Origin: Ornithinimicrobium sp. F0845
GTDB lineage: Bacteria > Actinomycetota > Actinomycetes > Actinomycetales > Dermatophilaceae
Direction of reading: 5' to 3'
DNA: 64,000 nt
NCBI RefSeq assembly: GCF_023015765.1
Contig: NZ_JALKAL010000003.1
Span: 124,001-188,000, forward strand
Position 1 is the first letter of the stretch, and each line of letters begins with the position of its first letter. This document shows positions 59,870 to 64,000 of this stretch, in pieces. The position numbers were made by a program, and so were the translations under genes. The notes below the pieces were generated by a model, which was not told the DNA's origin, made no database searches, and was given only the letters and a program-made list of their open reading frames with translations.

Positions 59870-59875
59870 AGGCCG

Positions 59876-59881
59876 AGAGTA
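59876..59881 (-). promoter_or_regulatory. -10 box of a leaderless promoter
   Basis: TACTCT on the minus strand, 6 nt before the GTG at 59869. It faces the -10 of the divergent gene at 59892. Confidence 0.55.
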
Positions 59882-59891
59882 CCCGCCTGAC

Positions 59892-59897
59892 TAAGAT
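59892..59897 (+). promoter_or_regulatory. -10 box of a leaderless promoter
   Basis: TAAGAT, 7 nt before the GTG at 59905. This decides the start in favour of GTG over the ATG at 59896, which lies inside the box. Confidence 0.5.
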
Positions 59898-59904
59898 GCG
59901 ACGC

Positions 59905-61080
59905 GTGACCGACACCCGCCCCCGACTGCTCATCATGTCGTACTCGCACCTGTTCCGGGACGCGCGGCTGCTCCGTCAGATCAAGCTCTTTTCGACGGAG
60001 TATGCCGTCACGACCTGCGGGTACGGGCCCGCCCCCGAGGGTGTCGTGGCCCACCACGAGATCCCAGGCAACATCACGGCCAAACAACTGGATCGCAGTC
60101 TGCTGCTGACGCGACGCTTCCAGCAGGCCTATGACCGGCTGGCGATCACCCGCCACGTCCGGGGGGTGCTCGGCAACAGCGAGTTCGACGTCATCCTGGC
60201 CAACGACGTCGACACGGTCCCGATCGCGGTCGGGCTCAAGCCCGTCGGAGGGGTGCACGCGGACCTCCACGAGTACGCCACGCGTCAGCAGGAAGAGTTC
60301 TGGCGGTTCCGGTGGTTCATCGCCCCCTACCTGGCGTTCCTGATCCGCAGATACGTCCGGCAGGCCGACTCGGTGACCACGGTCGGGGCGCAGCTGGCCA
60401 AGGAGTACGAGCGCGAGTTCGGGGTCCCTTGCGGCATCGTGCTGAACGCACCGCACCGGGCTGACCTGCCGGTCGGTCCGGTGGGCGACCCGATCCGGCT
60501 CGTCCACGCGGGGGGTGCGACGCCCGCTCGACTCGACACGATGTTGGCGGCGATGGACCTGGTGCGGACCGACACCACCCTGGATCTCTTCCTGGTCGAC
60601 TCCGGTGGTGGGTATGTCGAGCAGGTGCGCCAGCGGTTCGCGGGACACCCGCGCGTCGCCGTGCACGACGCCGTGCCCACCGAGGCGCTGGTCGCCACGC
60701 TCAACGCCTTCGACGTGGGGATCCACATCCTCCCGCCGATCTCCTTCAACCACCGCTACGCGATGCCCAACAAGCTCTTCGACTTCGTCCAGGCACGGCT
60801 CGGCGTGCTGACCGGCCCCAGCCCCGAGATGGCTGCGCTGGTGCGCGAGCACGACATCGGCTTCGTCACCGCAGACTTCACCCCGGAGGCGGTGGCCCGT
60901 CAGATCGAGGCCCTGACGCCGGACACCGTGCAGACCGTGAAGGAGAACAGCGACCGGGCCGCGGAGCTCCTCTGCGCGGAGGAGCAGGTGGTCGGATGGA
61001 CCACCCCGGTCAAACACCTCGCGGACCGGGCCGCACGCCGGGCCGAGCCCGTGCAAGAGTCGACCGACCAGAGCGGCTGA
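59905..61080 (+). CDS. Glycosyltransferase (GT-B fold)
   Basis: A 391-aa protein: LLIMSYSHLFRDARLLRQIKLF at the N-terminus, DVILANDVDTVPIAV, DLHEYATRQQEEFWRF, then a C-terminal half with VHAGGATPARLDTML and FNHRYAMPNKLFDFVQARLGVLTG. It is typical of GT4-like surface-polysaccharide transferases. It is followed by an ABC flippase gene after 2 nt and then another glycosyltransferase, so it belongs to the export operon. Confidence 0.82.
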   Translation: MTDTRPRLLIMSYSHLFRDARLLRQIKLFSTEYAVTTCGYGPAPEGVVAHHEIPGNITAKQLDRSLLLTRRFQQAYDRLAITRHVRGVLGNSEFDVILANDVDTVPIAVGLKPVGGVHADLHEYATRQQEEFWRFRWFIAPYLAFLIRRYVRQADSVTTVGAQLAKEYEREFGVPCGIVLNAPHRADLPVGPVGDPIRLVHAGGATPARLDTMLAAMDLVRTDTTLDLFLVDSGGGYVEQVRQRFAGHPRVAVHDAVPTEALVATLNAFDVGIHILPPISFNHRYAMPNKLFDFVQARLGVLTGPSPEMAALVREHDIGFVTADFTPEAVARQIEALTPDTVQTVKENSDRAAELLCAEEQVVGWTTPVKHLADRAARRAEPVQESTDQSG

Positions 61081-61082
61081 GG

Positions 61083-62900
61083 ATGGTCACGCTGTTCCGC
61101 ACCGTGCGGCAACTGCTGGCGGTGCTGCCGGCGGGCACGCGCAGGTTCATCATCGTCTTCGCGGTGCTCCAGAGCCTCCTGGCCGTGCTCGATGTCGCCG
61201 CACTCGGCCTGCTGGCGGTCACTCTGGCCCCCATGCTCACCGGCAACGAGATGACCCTCCCTGTGGTGGGCACGCTCAGCGAGCCGGCGGACTTCCGCAA
61301 CATCCTGATCCTGGTCGGCCTGCTGATCATCCTGAAGAGCGCGCTGGCGATCGCCCTGCAGTACTGGGCCACCCGCCGGTTCGCGCGCTTCGAGCAGGTG
61401 CTGGGTGCGCGGCTGCTGGAGACCACCTTCAAGGCTCCCTGGACCGAGCGGCTGACCCGCAACTCCAACGACCTGGTGCGCGCGACCGACGTGGGCGTGG
61501 GCGCGACCGTCTCCGGGGTGCTGATCCCGTTCGCGCAGCTGTCCGGTGAGCTCTTCACCTTCCTCGCCGTGCTGGTCGTGCTGGTGGTTGCCGAGCCGCT
61601 GCTGGCCACGGCCACCATCGTCTACTTCGGCATCGTCGCGGCGATCCTCTACACGTGGGTGCTGCGGAAGGCAGTCAAGGCCGGGCAGGACAACCGGACC
61701 TACTCCAACAAGGCGGTGCGCCTGCTCGGCGAGATGGTGCACTCCCTCAAGGAGGTCACCCTGCGCAACAAGTCGGCCGAGGTGGCCGAGGTGGTGCTGT
61801 CGGTGCGCAAGCGCGCCTCCGAGGCCCGGGCGAACCAGAGTTTCCTGGGAGCCATCCCGCGCTATGTCCTGGAGGCCGCGCTCATCGGTGGTCTGGGGAT
61901 CGGCGGCACGATCGGGTGGGTCCAGGCCCAGAGCGCAGGTGACCCGCAGCCGATGAACGGGGCACTGGCCGCCGTCGCGCTGTTCGGCGTGGCCGGGTTC
62001 CGCATCGTGCCCTCGCTGACCCGCTTCCAGACGATCATGGGCCAGACCGGCGCCAACCTGCCCTTCGCCCAGGATGTGATGCGCGAGATCGAGCGTGGTC
62101 AGCAGTATGTCGCTGCCGAGCGGGCTGCCGGGGACACCTCGCTGCCGGAGGGAGCGCACTCGCTCACCCTGGAGGAGGTCACCTTCACCTACCCGGATGC
62201 CGACGGGCCCGCGGTGCGCGACGTGAACCTGGAGCTGCCCTTCGGACAGACACTGGCGCTGGTCGGTGCCTCGGGGTCGGGCAAGACCACCCTCGTGGAC
62301 ATCATCCTGGGACTGCTCGAGCCGCAGGAGGGGCAGGTGCTGGTGGGGGGCACGCCGCTGCAGCAGGTGCTGCAGGGCTGGCGCGCCCGGGTCGGCTACG
62401 TCCCCCAGGACGTCTCGCTGTTCGACGCCTCGGTCGCCCGCAACGTGGCGCTGACCTGGAAGGACGAGGAGGTCGACGAGGAGCGGGTGCGGCGCGCCCT
62501 GGCCCGCGCCCAGCTGCTCGACGTCGTCGAGTCCCGCCCCGGCGGCATCCACGGCAAGGTGGGCGAGCGCGGCCTCAACCTCTCCGGTGGACAGCGGCAG
62601 CGTCTCGGGGTCGCCCGCGCCCTCTACACGGACCCGCTGGTCCTCGTGATGGACGAGGCGACCTCGGCGTTGGACACATCGACCGAGGCAGCCGTCACCT
62701 CCGCGATCCGCGAACTGGCGGGAGAGGTCAGCGTCATCGTCGTGGCGCACCGGCTGGCCACCATCCGGCACAGTGAACAGGTGTGCTTCATGCGCGACGG
62801 GCAGATGATCGCCAAGGGCAGTTTCGACGAGGTGGTCGCAGCCGAGCCCGACTTCGCCACCCAGGCGGCCCTGGCCGGGCTGACGGGCGCAGACTCATGA
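61083..62900 (+). CDS. ABC transporter, fused permease-ATPase (polysaccharide/lipid flippase type)
   Basis: A 605-aa half-transporter. The N-terminal ~330 residues form a six-helix exporter domain (FIIVFAVLQSLLAVLDVAALGLLAV, NSNDLVRATDVGVGATVSGVLIP). The ATPase domain has Walker A GASGSGKTT near 395, signature LSGGQRQRLG near 500, Walker B LVMDEATSALD and the H-loop. It resembles PglK-like flippases that move lipid-linked oligosaccharides. Its place between glycosyltransferase genes supports export of a glycan or glycolipid. It overlaps the next start by 4 nt. Confidence 0.88.
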   Translation: MVTLFRTVRQLLAVLPAGTRRFIIVFAVLQSLLAVLDVAALGLLAVTLAPMLTGNEMTLPVVGTLSEPADFRNILILVGLLIILKSALAIALQYWATRRFARFEQVLGARLLETTFKAPWTERLTRNSNDLVRATDVGVGATVSGVLIPFAQLSGELFTFLAVLVVLVVAEPLLATATIVYFGIVAAILYTWVLRKAVKAGQDNRTYSNKAVRLLGEMVHSLKEVTLRNKSAEVAEVVLSVRKRASEARANQSFLGAIPRYVLEAALIGGLGIGGTIGWVQAQSAGDPQPMNGALAAVALFGVAGFRIVPSLTRFQTIMGQTGANLPFAQDVMREIERGQQYVAAERAAGDTSLPEGAHSLTLEEVTFTYPDADGPAVRDVNLELPFGQTLALVGASGSGKTTLVDIILGLLEPQEGQVLVGGTPLQQVLQGWRARVGYVPQDVSLFDASVARNVALTWKDEEVDEERVRRALARAQLLDVVESRPGGIHGKVGERGLNLSGGQRQRLGVARALYTDPLVLVMDEATSALDTSTEAAVTSAIRELAGEVSVIVVAHRLATIRHSEQVCFMRDGQMIAKGSFDEVVAAEPDFATQAALAGLTGADS

Positions 62901-64000
62901 CCGGGCAGGACACCGACGAGACGGGTCCGCTCCCGCAGGTCCCGCCGCTGCCGGAGGACGCGCTCGTCCACCTGCCCGACATCGATGGGCGGCCCCCGCG
63001 GGTGACCCTGTTGGTCTATCGGCACCCCGACACCGACTCACGCGTCCTGAAGACCGCCGCGACCCTGCGCGACGCCGGCGCGGAGGTGCTGATCATCGGT
63101 TCCGCGCCCCGTGGATCGGGCATCCCTGCAGGCCACGCCACAAGCCCCGACGGGCTCCCCATCTATCGCGCGCCCGACCTCGACCTGGTCCGGTCCTTCT
63201 CCCGCGCGGCGGGAGTATGGCGGCGCTGGCGCGGGCGGGACCCGGAGACCGGGGCGACCCGCACGGCCGCCGACCAGGCGAGCCCCGGCGAGGAATCGGC
63301 GGACACCGGCCCGGCGCCACGGCATACTGCCGTCGTCGTGCCCCCGCAGTCGCTCCCGGCGCGCACCAAGGCTCTGGCGGTGGATGCCTATATGCGGGCC
63401 TACCAGGCGGGGCGGCTCGGCTACTACTGGCTCGGTGCGGTGCGCGAGGCCCGCGGTTTCGCACCCGACGCGGTGCACGCCAACGACGGCAACACGCTCG
63501 CGCCCGCCATGCTGCTCAAGGCGCTGGACGGGGCCCGAGTCGTCTACGACTCACATGAGCTGTGGCTGCGCCGCAACGTCCGGCAGGACCGCTGGCTCGC
63601 CCCGGCCGTCGAGGCAGTCACCGAGCGGTTGGGGGTGGCGATGTCGGATGGCATCATCACGGTTTCGCCCTCGATCGCGCGCTGGCTGCAGGACAGCTAC
63701 CGACTGCGGGTGGCGCCGACGCTCGTGCGCAACATCCCGCTGCGGGAGGGCGCGCCGCCCGACCCGGGCGCCGGGCGGTTGCGCGAGCTGACCGGGCTGG
63801 GGCCCCAGGACCGGATCGTGTCCTACGTCGGCGGCATCACCAGCGGTCGTGGCCTGGAGGAGACGGTCGAGGCGCTGACCCTGCTGCCCGACAACGTCCA
63901 CCTGGTCCTGCTTGGGTTCGGCAGCAGGGAGTATGTCGAGGGGCTGCTCGCCCTCGCAGCCGAGCGGGAAGTGTGGGAGCGGGTGCACCTGGCCGGGCAG
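62897..64000 (+). CDS. Glycosyltransferase (GT4-like), partial at window end
   Basis: An open frame of 368 codons running off the window. TLLVYRHPDTDSRVLKTAATLRDAGAEVLIIGSAPRG at ~36-72 is a GT-B N-terminal fold. An Ala/Asp/Glu-rich insert lies at ~110-150. HANDGNTLAPAMLLKAL, VVYDSHELWLRRN and IVSYVGGITSGRGLEETVEAL follow. The C-terminal sugar-nucleotide site is beyond the edge. ATGA overlap with the ABC exporter gene indicates one operon. Confidence 0.82.
   Translation, partial: MTGQDTDETGPLPQVPPLPEDALVHLPDIDGRPPRVTLLVYRHPDTDSRVLKTAATLRDAGAEVLIIGSAPRGSGIPAGHATSPDGLPIYRAPDLDLVRSFSRAAGVWRRWRGRDPETGATRTAADQASPGEESADTGPAPRHTAVVVPPQSLPARTKALAVDAYMRAYQAGRLGYYWLGAVREARGFAPDAVHANDGNTLAPAMLLKALDGARVVYDSHELWLRRNVRQDRWLAPAVEAVTERLGVAMSDGIITVSPSIARWLQDSYRLRVAPTLVRNIPLREGAPPDPGAGRLRELTGLGPQDRIVSYVGGITSGRGLEETVEALTLLPDNVHLVLLGFGSREYVEGLLALAAEREVWERVHLAGQ

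Overview
The window is high-GC (about 70% by eye), gene-dense DNA from an actinomycete. Synteny and protein style (tandem clpP, dxs, a Sec-dependent formate dehydrogenase, WbpB/E/D-type sugar genes) fit a Micrococcales genome of the Intrasporangiaceae/Ornithinimicrobiaceae kind. That placement is an inference, because no rRNA is present. I see no CRISPR array, prophage, insertion sequence or origin. The only RNA gene is tRNA-Sec.

Layout. Positions 1-2040: two overlapping ClpP paralogues, one without the nucleophile serine, and a membrane protein. 2047-5728: a ferredoxin-reductase-type flavoprotein, folE, a SufR-like regulator and a Ca2+/Na+ exchanger. 5738-9674: an iron-siderophore ABC importer under an IdeR/DtxR-type box. 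9741-14428: a dispersed repeat, a small conserved protein, a repeat array, dxs, and a fusion of a diacylglycerol-kinase domain with an App1-type phosphatase domain. 14502-18180: an MFS exporter, two broken lipoprotein genes and a RIO kinase. 18338-28683: a selenium island with selB, selC, selD, a broken oxalate/formate-antiporter-like gene and a three-subunit formate dehydrogenase whose catalytic subunit reads an in-frame UGA as selenocysteine. selA is not in the window. 28715-34198: an oxidoreductase, an NCS2 permease, another degenerate member of the lipoprotein family, DinB-like, gamma-carbonic-anhydrase-like and inositol-phosphatase-like genes. 34605-43521: nine genes joined by 4-nt start/stop overlaps: a branched-chain-amino-acid-type ABC importer, an acyl-CoA synthetase, TetR, 3-hydroxybutyrate dehydrogenase and an alpha/beta hydrolase. 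I read this as import and catabolism of a hydroxybutyrate-type acid or ester. 43607-45229: a VanZ-glucoamylase fusion. 45333-64000: mainly envelope or surface polysaccharide genes (GT2 + DUF2304, an acetyltransferase/aminotransferase/dehydrogenase set for a UDP-diacetamido sugar, further glycosyltransferases, an ABC flippase), interrupted by a second FecCD-type importer and several small enzymes. The last gene runs off the end.

Regulation. At least fifteen genes have a TANNNT- or NANNNT-like -10 box ending 6-7 nt before the start codon, the layout of leaderless transcripts. The nine-gene operon has a TTGACT/TAGCGT promoter followed by a 9-bp inverted repeat, a likely operator for the TetR it encodes.

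Unexplained structure. (i) A 70-bp inverted-repeat element with a conserved loop occurs three times, each time just downstream of a gene and on its strand. (ii) A 52-bp element made of two 20-mers exactly 32 bp apart occurs three times, twice translated in frame inside proteins. (iii) The octamer GTATGCCG/CGGCATAC is strongly over-represented, while its C-for-T relative GTACGCC is scarce.
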